Below are positions 1 to 6,490 of a stretch of DNA of 18,803 nt, piece after piece. A model generated the notes under the pieces. The model was not told the DNA's origin. It saw only the letters and a program-made list of their open reading frames with translations, and did not search any database. This DNA comes from an uncultured Odoribacter sp. (GTDB lineage Bacteria > Bacteroidota > Bacteroidia > Bacteroidales > Marinifilaceae): assembly GCA_947176455.1 (NCBI GenBank), contig CAMWQQ010000012.1:1-18803 (forward strand), in the 5' to 3' direction. A program made the translations under genes and the position numbers. Positions within the stretch are counted from its first letter, which is position 1, and every line of letters starts with the position of its first letter.

Positions 1-927
1 CCCCAAGGCAATAGAAAAGGATATTTGGGTGACAGGGATTCTTCAAGCGGTTTAGACCTTGCCGTATGCGGATAAGCTGGTTTTCAAAGGCGGATCATCC
101 TTGAGCAAGGTATGGAATTTGATTTCCAGGTTCTCGGAAGACATCGACCTTGCCATTGACCGAAGCGTTTTCGGTCTGGAAGGCGACCTGACCAAAAAAC
201 AACTGAAGAAACTGCGCAAGGCATCATCGCTGTTTGTCAAGGAGGTCTTTGCCACGGATTTGCAGGGAATCGTCAATGAAAAAGGACTGTCCAACCATTG
301 CACAATAACGCCAGAGCCGGACGGCGAAGGGGATGCGACTTATCCGGAACCACGCAAGGTGCATATAGCTTACGAATCGGTCTTTGAGAATACCGGTCCA
401 GATTATCTACAATCCGAAGTATTGTTGGAAATTGGCGCAAGGTCGTTGTTCGAGCCTACCGCCAAGGCACAAGTAAAGTCTTTGGTAAGTGAAAATTCTT
501 CGATAGATACTACTGTTGCGGATGTGGATATCATCTCGTCCGTACCAGAAAAGACCTTTTTGGAAAAGTCATTCCTGCTTCACGAGTTGTTTACCACCAA
601 CGGTTGCCGCAATGCAAACCGCCAATCGCGCCATCTTTACGATCTGATGAAAATGATGGACGAGCCGTTTGCGCAAAAAGCCGTCAGCGATGACGAATTA
701 TGGAGCGCCATCCACCACCATAGAGAACTGTTCACTTCTATCAAGGATGTGGACTATCGCCCGACATACGCAAACGCATCGTCCTGTTGCCTCCCCAAGA
801 GGTGCTGAAAGTATGGCAAGATGACTACAAGGCCATGCAAGAGTCCATGATATACGGTGAACATTTTACATTCGAGCAACTAATCTCGAGAATAGAGGAG
901 TTGCAGGCACGATTCCGTTCAATTTGA
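1..927 (+). pseudogene. AbiEii/AbiGii-type nucleotidyltransferase toxin, broken by a stop and a frameshift
   Basis: The reading frame enters from the left edge (AIEKDIWVTGILQAV), hits TAG at 53-55, and resumes as TLPYADKLVFKGGSSLSK. It carries the AbiEii nucleotidyltransferase signature: GGSSLSK, then SEDIDLAID, then EKTFLEK and SRHLYDL. The intact paralogue at 6483-7484 is collinear throughout and has Phe-Thr at the position of the stop. A second lesion is a one-base deletion within 761-763. After it, the frame beginning GAC ATA CGC at 763 restores RKRIVLLPPQEVL and runs to TGA at 925-927, matching the C-terminus of the paralogue. The N-terminus and any antitoxin partner lie left of the window. 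The product is probably inactive. TTG at 59 could in principle restart translation, but this would still leave the frameshifted C-terminus. Confidence 0.85.
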
Positions 928-975
928 TTTTAGGTTTACGGTGAATGCAAGGGGCTTGCTCCTGCTCTTCCTTAT

Positions 976-1234
976 CACAAGTAACCATAAAACATGGAAT
1001 ATTTTGAAATATAACACTCTTTAAAAATTCACATTGAAACTATTTTCCGACCAATGCCCCTACTTGACCACAAAACTGAATTTATCTATAAGATAAAGCC
1101 AGATAAATTCAGATCTGTGGTTTTTATTTTACGGCCACAAGACTACAAAACCTCAAAGCTGAATTTAAGTCGTTAAAAAACATAGATAATTTCAGATTTG
1201 TGGTTTTTATTCTTGTCCATTCAATCGCAAGTGA
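976..1234. repeat. Dispersed intergenic repeat, copy A (expanded hairpin version)
   Basis: This stretch aligns with 4171-4346. Shared blocks include CTATTTTCCGACC, ATGCCCCTAC, CCACAAAACTGAATTTA, ACATAGATAATTTCAG and CATTCAATCGCA. Copy A is longer because the hairpin unit occurs twice. The first unit (1068-1120) is a near-perfect hairpin: CTGAATTTATCT at 1076-1087 pairs with AGATAAATTCAG at 1101-1112, and CCACA pairs with TGTGG outside a 3-nt internal loop. T-rich sequence follows it, so it could also end transcription coming from the broken AbiEii gene. The second unit (about 1143-1204) is a looser version. No transposase or terminal inverted repeats were found. Confidence 0.7.
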
Positions 1235-1243
1235 TTATTTTTG
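1213..1243 (+). promoter_or_regulatory. Bacteroidales-type promoter for the ATPase gene
   Basis: TTG at 1213-1215, 20 nt, then TATTTTTG at 1236-1243 fit the Bacteroidales -33/-7 pattern (TTG...TAnnTTTG). The ATG at 1260 is 17 nt past the -7 box, so the leader is very short. This argues against the longer frame that opens at 1200, upstream of the promoter. Confidence 0.6.
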
Positions 1244-1259
1244 CATCAAAACCAAAGGT

Positions 1260-2690
1260 ATGAACAAACTTATCGGACGCGACAAAGAATATACAGAACT
1301 AAAGCGATGTCTGAACTCAGACAGATCGGAATTGATCATAGTTCACGGCAGACGACGCATTGGGAAAACTTTTCTGATTGAAGAATTTTTCAATCAACAA
1401 TTTGATTTCAAATACGTCGGTGCACACGGCATGGACACTCGTCGACAGTTGAACAACTTTTTAAAAGTGCTGAACAGCTATTCCGCCAAGCAGTTTAATC
1501 GTCTACGCAACTGGGATGAGGCTTTTTATGCCCTTGAAGAATATTTGTCAACCTTACCCGCAAACCGCAAACGAGTTGTATTCATAGATGAAATGCCCTG
1601 GATGGATTCCGGGCGCTCTATCTTTGTATCTGCACTTGAAAATTTCTGGAACGGATGGGCAATGTCTCAGCGCAACATTATGCTTATCGCTACTGGCTCT
1701 GCAACCTCATGGATGAAAGACAAGATTGTTGCAAACAAAGGTGGTCTTCATGCCAGAATAACCTGCAATCTGCATTTGGATCCATTCACTCTGAACGAGA
1801 CAGAACAATACCTTGCCAGCAGAGGAATCGAATGGGATCGTTATCAACTAACGCAAACATATATGGTACTTGGAGGAGTGCCATTTTATTACAGCCTTAT
1901 TGAACCCGAATTGAGTTTTACCCAAAATGTCGACCGGTTATTTTTTAATGAGGGTGCACTTTTGAAACTGGAATTCAATGAACTGTATCACGCCCTTTTT
2001 GACCATGCGGATTTATATACAGCCATTGTGGAATTGCTCAGCAAACATGAGTCGGGAATGACAAGCAAGGATATACTCCAGTCGCTTTCTTCCAAAAGCA
2101 GCAATATTGTCAAAGCACTCAAGAACCTTGAACGTTCTGATATGATAGAGAAATGGCTACAATATGGCAATAAACGTCGCGGAGCCGTTTACAGACTGAC
2201 GGATTTCTTTTCGCTGTTCTATTTCAGATTCCTTGCCGATAATCTTTCGCACGATGATGAGTGGTGGAACAATCATCGTGATTCAGGTCGTATTTTTGAC
2301 TGGATGGGCAACAGTTTTGAGCTTGTCTGCATGAGACATCACAAACAAATTAAAGCGGCACTGGGAATAAAAGGTATTGCAACATCATTGTCCTCATGGC
2401 AAATCAAGCCCAATAAAGAAGAAGGAACCCCTGGAGGGCAAATAGACATGATCATCGAACGCGCCGACCGCATCGTGCATCTGTGTGAGATGAAATTCAG
2501 CATTGGAGCATACCATATCAAAGCCGAATATGAACGTCAATTACGCGAGCGTTCAAACTTGTTCAAAGAAATGACAAAAACCAACAAGACTTTAGTTCAT
2601 ACCTTTATCACAACGTATGGCGTTGCCAATGTCAGAAACAAAAGCATTGTTCATAGCGAAGTAACAATGGATGACCTTTTTAATTCCTGA
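1260..2690 (+). CDS. ATP-binding protein: archaeal-type ATPase with C-terminal DUF234/PD-(D/E)XK-like region
   Basis: The predicted protein has 476 aa starting MNKLIGRDKEYTELK. The N-terminal P-loop ATPase has Walker A GRRRIGKT (residues 30-37) and Walker B VVFIDEMPW (106-114), typical of the ATPase_2/DUF234 family. A winged-helix-like stretch follows (about residues 235-310). The C-terminus has a QIDMII...HLCEMKF pattern resembling the D...ExK core of PD-(D/E)XK nucleases. Family members are widespread in Bacteroidales and archaea, but their substrate is mostly unknown. The start at 1260 is chosen because it lies just after the promoter at 1213-1243 and opens with the conserved family N-terminus. 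The gene stands alone and is convergent with the Fic gene. A role in DNA processing or defence is inference. Confidence 0.85.
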   Translation: MNKLIGRDKEYTELKRCLNSDRSELIIVHGRRRIGKTFLIEEFFNQQFDFKYVGAHGMDTRRQLNNFLKVLNSYSAKQFNRLRNWDEAFYALEEYLSTLPANRKRVVFIDEMPWMDSGRSIFVSALENFWNGWAMSQRNIMLIATGSATSWMKDKIVANKGGLHARITCNLHLDPFTLNETEQYLASRGIEWDRYQLTQTYMVLGGVPFYYSLIEPELSFTQNVDRLFFNEGALLKLEFNELYHALFDHADLYTAIVELLSKHESGMTSKDILQSLSSKSSNIVKALKNLERSDMIEKWLQYGNKRRGAVYRLTDFFSLFYFRFLADNLSHDDEWWNNHRDSGRIFDWMGNSFELVCMRHHKQIKAALGIKGIATSLSSWQIKPNKEEGTPGGQIDMIIERADRIVHLCEMKFSIGAYHIKAEYERQLRERSNLFKEMTKTNKTLVHTFITTYGVANVRNKSIVHSEVTMDDLFNS

Positions 2691-2705
2691 TATACAGATT
2701 AATAG

Positions 2706-2721
2706 AAAACAACACTGTTTT
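2706..2721. terminator. Weak hairpin between convergent genes
   Basis: AAAACA at 2706-2711 and TGTTTT at 2716-2721 form a small A/T-rich hairpin in the 50-nt gap between the convergent ATPase and Fic genes. It could act in both directions, but the stem is weak and no long T tract follows. Confidence 0.25.
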
Positions 2722-2740
2722 ACCAAGTAGATAGGATTTC

Positions 2741-3745
2741 TCATAACTTTATTATAAATTCCCAATTGCCGTCTTTGTCCGAACCGATACGATGTATCAC
2801 CGTTCCGTTCAACTTCTTAATATGTCGGGCAACGGTGGCACGACCGATACCCAACACTTGTGCATACTCGTCGTAAGTATATTCGGGATGCTCTTTGATG
2901 ACAGCGATAAGCCGGGAAGCGGTATCATTCAGTTTTACAGTATCATTTACAGTATCATTCAGCGTCTTTTGATACTGTAAAATCCGGCTCTCCAGATTAG
3001 CGATATGCTGCGCCATCATTACTTCCTGAATAATGACGCTGTTCTCATTCTCACGGCTATCTATCAACGCCTGCATGTATTCTCCTTTTGCCTCTTTCGT
3101 GACAAAGGACGGGATAAGCCCCAACTGTCGTTGTATCATATTCATCAGCAGTCGCGTGGTACGACCATTGCCGTCAACCCAAGGATGAATGGTGACCAGA
3201 CGGAAATGGGCTTCAAAACTCAGCCGATAACAGGCTACCACATCGTTTTTGTCAACAGATGCCATTGCCTGATTCAGCCACGCACAGAAATCAGCAGTTG
3301 CTTGGGGTACTTTCTGAAAAGCCAAATAGCTTTTTCCACCGATACCGGCACTCACATTGCAACGACGCAGTTCGCCTTTGGAAGAATCGAATGTTCCGCC
3401 TAATGCAGAATATTCCGAACCGGTACGTCGCATCACCCTGGCAGACAGTTCGCACAAGAAATCGACAGTATAGGGTGTCTGAGTCTTTGTCCATTCAAAG
3501 CCAAAAAGATAGGCGTTTTTAAGGTCCACGTTCATCAGCTGCTCCGTGAGACTTCTTCCTTTGGCAGCAACACCCTCGTCAAACAGCAACTGGTTTTCCA
3601 CCTCGGTGACGGTTGAGCCTTCAATGGCAGTGGAGTGCGTGATAAGCGAATACAGGTAAAATTTGTCGTAATCCACCTGTTGCTCTATCCCCGAAGTGGT
3701 ATATCGGTTAATCGTGTCTATTAGCTTTTTATCTATCTCTTTCAT
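2741..3745 (-). CDS. Fic family protein (probable AMP transferase) with C-terminal winged helix
   Basis: The protein has 334 aa. The Fic core motif is HPWVDGNGRTTR (residues 187-198), with catalytic His187 and the phosphate-binding loop DGNGR. Near the N-terminus, STAIEG (38-43) matches the inhibitory (S/T)xxxE(G/N) helix, so this is a class II Fic enzyme whose Glu42 should hold it inactive. Family members usually transfer AMP from ATP to a hydroxyl side chain of a target protein. A linker with a repeated NDTV motif (about 263-275) leads to a helix-turn-helix (about 289-312, YDEYAQVLGIGRATVARHIK), suggesting DNA binding or self-regulation. The target is unknown. The start codon lies 11 nt past the end of a truncated recombinase frame, so the gene may use the promoter of that lost recombinase. 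No good -7 box was seen immediately upstream. Confidence 0.9.
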   Translation of the reverse strand: MKEIDKKLIDTINRYTTSGIEQQVDYDKFYLYSLITHSTAIEGSTVTEVENQLLFDEGVAAKGRSLTEQLMNVDLKNAYLFGFEWTKTQTPYTVDFLCELSARVMRRTGSEYSALGGTFDSSKGELRRCNVSAGIGGKSYLAFQKVPQATADFCAWLNQAMASVDKNDVVACYRLSFEAHFRLVTIHPWVDGNGRTTRLLMNMIQRQLGLIPSFVTKEAKGEYMQALIDSRENENSVIIQEVMMAQHIANLESRILQYQKTLNDTVNDTVKLNDTASRLIAVIKEHPEYTYDEYAQVLGIGRATVARHIKKLNGTVIHRIGSDKDGNWEFIIKL

Positions 3746-3756
3746 TGTACCGTCTT

Positions 3757-3843
3757 TTAGAAGAAATAATACTGCGTACAGAATAGGTATGTGCTTACCT
3801 GCTTTTTCCGGTCATAGACAACTCTCGTCGTAGGATATTTCAT
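3757..3843 (-). pseudogene. N-terminal remnant of a Bacteroidales tyrosine recombinase
   Basis: ATG at 3843 (minus) opens a 28-codon frame starting MKYPTTRVVYDRKKQ, which resembles the N-terminus of Bacteroidales phage/transposon integrases (the RxVxDRK arm-binding start). After that it runs into unrelated sequence and ends at TAA (3757-3759), 11 nt before the Fic start. Upstream are two TTGGTATCACAA repeats and three TGAGACAA repeats, then the tRNA-derived 18-mer. The intact recombinase at 18508 has the same position and direction relative to its own copy of the 18-mer. The match is short and judged by eye. Confidence 0.5.
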
Positions 3844-3854
3844 TTTTCTTTGAT

Positions 3855-3930
3855 TTGGTATCACAACGGGGTTCACATTGGTATCACAAAAATATAAACA
3901 ATGAGACAATTATGAGACAAGATGAGACAA
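3855..3930. repeat. Two sets of short direct repeats beside the old att site
   Basis: TTGGTATCACAA occurs at 3855-3866 and 3878-3889. TGAGACAA occurs three times, at 3902-3909, 3913-3920 and 3923-3930, about one helical turn apart. They sit between the recombinase remnant and the tRNA-derived core, where arm-type integrase or excisionase sites usually lie. The functional assignment is inference. Confidence 0.5.
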
Positions 3931-3971
3931 CAAAATACGGATTGTTGAAAAAGTGGTTAAATCCTATCAAG

Positions 3972-4154
3972 TCAGCGTAATACGCTGTTTATAAATAAAA
4001 AAAATCGACCTCTCTCGAAGTCGATTCCTGTGATCCAGCTGGGATTCTCCCACATCATACAGATTGTCTGATAATCAGTATTTTCAAATAGCAATACTTC
4101 CGCTCTCCACCGATTTAACAACGAGCAGATTTCTGTATTCCACATTGTTGCCAT
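3972..4154 (-). CDS. Small hypothetical protein, 60 aa, reading across the att core
   Basis: The frame begins MATMWNTEICSLLNRWRAE, and no family was recognised. In its favour, a TACTTTTG box lies 16 nt upstream of the ATG (4171-4178, minus), the same geometry as the promoters of the ATPase and DUF6088 genes. Against it, the last third is encoded by the 18-nt att core and the terminator hairpin (4003-4026), which are explained by other functions. It may be a chance frame or a truncated gene joined to new 3' sequence by integration. Confidence 0.3.
   Translation of the reverse strand: MATMWNTEICSLLNRWRAEVLLFENTDYQTICMMWENPSWITGIDFERGRFFLFINSVLR
3995..4026 (-). terminator. Rho-independent terminator, probably once downstream of tRNA-Lys
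   Basis: AATCGAC (4003-4009) pairs with GTCGATT (4020-4026) around a 10-nt loop. On the minus strand it is followed by a run of eight T. It lies 3 nt past the tRNA 3' end copy at 4030-4047, in the place a tRNA terminator would occupy. This suggests it was displaced from the tRNA gene by the later insertion. Confidence 0.65.
4030..4047. repeat. att core: 18-nt copy of the tRNA-Lys 3' end
   Basis: GTGATCCAGCTGGGATTC is identical to 18749-18766 in the same orientation. It comprises the acceptor 3' strand and part of the T arm of tRNA-Lys. The match stops inside the T loop and the rest of a tRNA is absent here. This marks the far end of the island integrated at the tRNA gene. Confidence 0.75.
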
Positions 4155-4170
4155 TCAGCTTTCTTGGATA

Positions 4171-4202
4171 CAAAAGTAATAATAAAACAAGACATATTGA
4201 AA
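4171..4202 (-). promoter_or_regulatory. Possible minus-strand promoter in repeat copy B
   Basis: The minus strand reads TTTCA (4202-4198), 19 nt, then TACTTTTG (4178-4171). The -7 box is a perfect TAnnTTTG and the -33 box is poor. It points at the 60-aa frame starting at 4154. In repeat copy A the equivalent box is altered (CACAAGTA on the plus strand). Confidence 0.35.
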
Positions 4203-4346
4203 TATATCGCTCTTTAAAAGTTTACCTCGGAACTATTTTCCGACCCATGCCCCTACCTTACCACAAAACTGAATTTAAGTCATTTAAAAACATAGATAAT
4301 TTCAGATTTATGGTTTTGACTCTGTTCATTCAATCGCAGGTCGCTG
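4171..4346. repeat. Dispersed intergenic repeat, copy B (short version)
   Basis: This is collinear with 976-1234 but has one hairpin unit instead of two (about 4261-4313, CCACAAAACTGAA pairing imperfectly with TTCAGATTTATGG). Copy A lies in the older segment and copy B inside the younger island, just within its att end. A plus-strand frame at 4064-4369 runs through it and is not considered a gene. Confidence 0.65.
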
Positions 4347-4419
4347 ATGAAAAGAGAGAACTGTACTAGCGAGGAGAAAGGAAACTAAAACAGGAAATAG
4401 AAACAAAATCATCCACTTG

Positions 4420-4452
4420 TTTGGGCAACGGGGGTAAAACGTCATACTTTTG
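4420..4452 (+). promoter_or_regulatory. Promoter-like site in a 300-nt gap without a clear gene
   Basis: TTTG (4420-4423), 21 nt and TACTTTTG (4445-4452) make a good Bacteroidales promoter reading rightwards. Downstream are a 16-codon frame (4476-4526, beginning MCFLRPNTNYNNK) and an open frame without an ATG at 4459-4659, whose end reads HGAILFASNFADTGEQKT. Neither was recognised. The gap 4347-4655 may hold the start of a gene whose remainder was lost, or a short leader-type transcript converging on the gene at 4656-5255. Confidence 0.4.
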
Positions 4453-4655
4453 CAATAGAATAATATCGTAAGAAAATGTGTTTTTTACGACCAAACACAA
4501 ACTACAACAACAAAGCAAGACATTGATAATAAAATACTCACTACCATAAATAGAAAAAAGCACGGAGCCATACTATTTGCAAGTAATTTTGCGGATACGG
4601 GAGAGCAAAAGACCATCAACAAGATTTTTGAGCATATCACATATATTCAAGCAAG

Positions 4656-5255
4656 TTAAATCTTATATTTGGAGTATTGTTTCCTTAACTTCACCTGCAT
4701 CTCGGCAATCATACTGATTTGTACATCAAGAATATTCGCCAACTCTCTATATAAATCTACTATTTTATCCTGTATCTCCTTCAATTCTTCCGCCTCCTCG
4801 GCAACTCCTCTATCCCTTAATTCTGAAGCTTGTAGCCCCAACCTGCCTATCTCCGTTATTACATCATTCATATCTTGATTAACCTGAAAAGCATTATACC
4901 TCTTCTCTATTTCAGAAAAGTCATCATACAAATAAAACGGATTTAATCTAAAAGCAGTCTCTCCAAATAATTTATTTGCCTGATTTGTTGACCTTGTAAA
5001 TTTCTCCACTGTGACAGGATTATATTTTTCATTGATTTCATCACAAGCCATTTGCATCATTCTATAACAATCAGCATCCTCTTGCAACCACGACATTGCT
5101 TTTTCTGCAGCGTCAGTCCGTCGTTGAAAAACAAGTTTTTTCATTTCCAATCTCGAAACATACCTTTGTTTGCAGAAATCAATAACCGCCGTAATCAAAA
5201 GCGTAACTGCAGAACCAACAACTCCGGCAATAATCATTTTATATTCTTCCATCAT
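4656..5255 (-). CDS. Hypothetical membrane-anchored coiled-coil protein
   Basis: The protein has 199 aa beginning MMEEYKM. One hydrophobic segment (about residues 7-27, IIAGVVGSAVTLLITAVIDF) should anchor the N-terminus in the inner membrane. The rest is hydrophilic, charged and mostly helical, with Glu/Lys-rich heptad-like stretches near the end, probably in the cytoplasm. No known domain was recognised. An upstream frame extends to 5357, but a TATCTTTG box lies inside that extension (5344-5337, minus). The first start downstream of it (5255, or 5252) is therefore preferred, leaving an untranslated leader of about 75 nt. It sits divergently beside the defence operon, separated by about 600 nt. 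A link to defence is only suggested by position. Confidence 0.65.
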   Translation of the reverse strand: MMEEYKMIIAGVVGSAVTLLITAVIDFCKQRYVSRLEMKKLVFQRRTDAAEKAMSWLQEDADCYRMMQMACDEINEKYNPVTVEKFTRSTNQANKLFGETAFRLNPFYLYDDFSEIEKRYNAFQVNQDMNDVITEIGRLGLQASELRDRGVAEEAEELKEIQDKIVDLYRELANILDVQISMIAEMQVKLRKQYSKYKI

Positions 5256-5336
5256 ATCAATTATTGTAGTTTTATTTCCATACCCCACTATATTGCGACT
5301 ACATTTCTCCGTGTGAAACATTCGATAGAAACACAA

Positions 5337-5370
5337 CAAAGATAAACAATTATACATATAATCATGTCAA
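5337..5370 (-). promoter_or_regulatory. Promoter for the membrane coiled-coil gene
   Basis: TATCTTTG (5344-5337, minus) is a perfect -7 box. TTG (5370-5368) is a possible -33 element, with a spacing of 23 nt, slightly long. It sets the likely start of the gene to 5255. Confidence 0.5.
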
Positions 5371-5557
5371 TGCAACAAAGCCAAATAACCGAAAAATAAT
5401 TGTATGGCATAACAATTCAGTAACGTTTTATTGGCATAAACTGGCAGAATTTATTTTTGGACTTCCGCTTTGTTTTCATAGGCAAATACAAGAATGATTT
5501 CATAAACTTCTAATATTTCGAATGGAATATTTTCACAAAGCTAAATCGGGCTTCCAA

Positions 5558-5659
5558 GAGGAAATACTAAAGTTTTTTTAGGCAGCAAGTTTATGTCGGC
5601 GTATTACCTTCTCCGACCACTTGCTCCTCAAAAGCCGGAGAAGGTCGCTCCCGGTGGTC
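5558..5659 (+). other. Structured non-coding segment, possible oriT remnant (left copy)
   Basis: GGCAGCAAGTTTATGT (5581-5596), followed by CGG, matches GGTAGCAAGTTTGTGT on the minus strand at 14944-14929 in 14 of 16 positions. Both are preceded by a GAGG plus A/T tract. Immediately after it, ACCTTCTCCG (5606-5615) and CGGAGAAGGT (5636-5645) form a perfect 10-bp hairpin. GACCAC (5615-5620) could instead pair with GTGGTC (5654-5659). The rest of the 5371-5835 gap contains no gene that I can support. A transfer-origin role is inferred from the partner copy beside the DUF3408 gene. Confidence 0.4.
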
Positions 5660-5835
5660 ACAATTTATTCACTAGAACAAAATAGGATTGAATTTTCAGG
5701 AATCCGCATCTCTTCTCCAACAAGTAACATCTGTTCGGGTAAAGGCTACTCCCAAGTCATACCTCGCATAAAATAGAGACTGATGAATTTATTAACAAAT
5801 AATGTTAAATCAACGTTTTGCATATCTCCCAAGGC

Positions 5836-5866
5836 TTGGTATAGTCGCAAATAATTCGTATTTTTG
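5836..5866 (+). promoter_or_regulatory. Promoter of the defence operon
   Basis: TTG at 5836-5838, 20 nt, then TATTTTTG at 5859-5866 match the Bacteroidales consensus closely. The ATG at 5885 is 18 nt past the -7 box. No other clear -7 box was noticed in the short gaps between the next five genes, so this probably drives the whole operon. Confidence 0.65.
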
Positions 5867-5884
5867 CGACAAAATAAAAATACT

Positions 5885-6490
5885 ATGGCAAGCATAGAGA
5901 ATAACATTTGGACCGCAATCAAAGCCAAGGGAAGAGGAAATATCTTCTTTTCCTCTGATTTTACGGCATACGGTGAGGTCAAAGCAGTAGGAAAAAGTCT
6001 TGAGCGACTGACTGCAAAAGGCAACATTGTTCGTTTGGCAAGAGGCATATACACATACCCTGAGATAGATACAATCTTGGGACTAGGCATACTAATGCCA
6101 TCGATAGAGCAGATTGCAGAGACTATAGCCCGTAGGGACAAGGCACGTATTGTACCGACTGGCATTTATGCAATGAACAAGTTGGGCATATCCACCCAGG
6201 TGCCTATGAACGTAGTTTATCTAACAGACGGAGCACCCCGTAAAGTAAGCCTTGGAAGTGGTCGTTCAATACAATTCAAATACACTACTCCCAAAAATCT
6301 CTCATTCACCAATCCGCTTGCGATGTTGGTTACATTCGCTCTAAAAGAGGTTGGACGTGATAATATGACAGAGGATATAACCAAGCAAATCAAGAGCGTG
6401 CTGCAGAAAGAAAGCAAAGAAAATATACTGGCAGATGAAGCACTTATGCCAGCATGGATAAGAACTTTTACAAGACGAGCATATGAATGA
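5885..6490 (+). CDS. DUF6088 protein, AbiEi-like antitoxin
   Basis: The protein has 201 aa beginning MASIENNIWTAIKAKGRG. The N-terminal 60 residues look like a winged helix (FFSSDFTAYGEVKAVGKSLE followed by RLTAKGNIVRLARGIYTYPE), as in AbiEi-type antitoxins. The rest matches the pattern of DUF6088 proteins, which are found next to AbiEii nucleotidyltransferases in Bacteroidales. In AbiE systems the antitoxin represses its own promoter and counters the toxin, so it probably binds the promoter at 5836-5866. A longer frame starts at TTG 5864, inside the -7 box, which excludes it. The last codons overlap the toxin start by 8 nt (ATGAATGA), indicating translational coupling. As first gene, it could set expression of the entire operon. 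Confidence 0.85.
   Translation: MASIENNIWTAIKAKGRGNIFFSSDFTAYGEVKAVGKSLERLTAKGNIVRLARGIYTYPEIDTILGLGILMPSIEQIAETIARRDKARIVPTGIYAMNKLGISTQVPMNVVYLTDGAPRKVSLGSGRSIQFKYTTPKNLSFTNPLAMLVTFALKEVGRDNMTEDITKQIKSVLQKESKENILADEALMPAWIRTFTRRAYE

Larger units (their letters stand above)
1..4029. mobile_element. Probable older, partly decayed integrative element (right part only)
   Basis: This is an inference from layout. The segment ends on the right at a recombinase-start fossil, repeat clusters, a terminator hairpin and an 18-nt tRNA-Lys 3' end sequence, in the same order and orientation as the intact recombinase end of the neighbouring island. Its cargo is defence-like: a broken AbiEii gene, an ATPase with a nuclease-like C-terminus and a Fic protein. 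The left boundary is outside the window. It could instead be ordinary chromosome next to an old insertion site. Confidence 0.45.

Noticed and set aside
1200..1259. N-terminal extension of the ATPase reading frame
   Set aside because: It begins inside the hairpin repeat and upstream of a good promoter whose -7 box is at 1236-1243. The conserved protein start is at 1260.
3005..3522. Plus-strand frames opposite the Fic gene
   Set aside because: They are the complement of a gene with clear Fic motifs and show no recognisable protein features of their own.
4048..4110. Possible remainder of a tRNA beyond the 18-nt core
   Set aside because: Beyond 4047 there is no T-loop consensus, anticodon stem or D arm, so only the att core is present.
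4064..4369. 101-codon plus-strand frame
   Set aside because: It runs across the att-adjacent sequence and the hairpin repeat. It has no start signal and no domain.
4366..4563. 65-codon minus-strand frame
   Set aside because: Cysteine/leucine-rich chance frame opposite a plausible plus-strand promoter. No start signal.
5746..6165. 139-codon minus-strand frame
   Set aside because: It is antisense to the operon promoter and the DUF6088 gene, whose identity is well supported.
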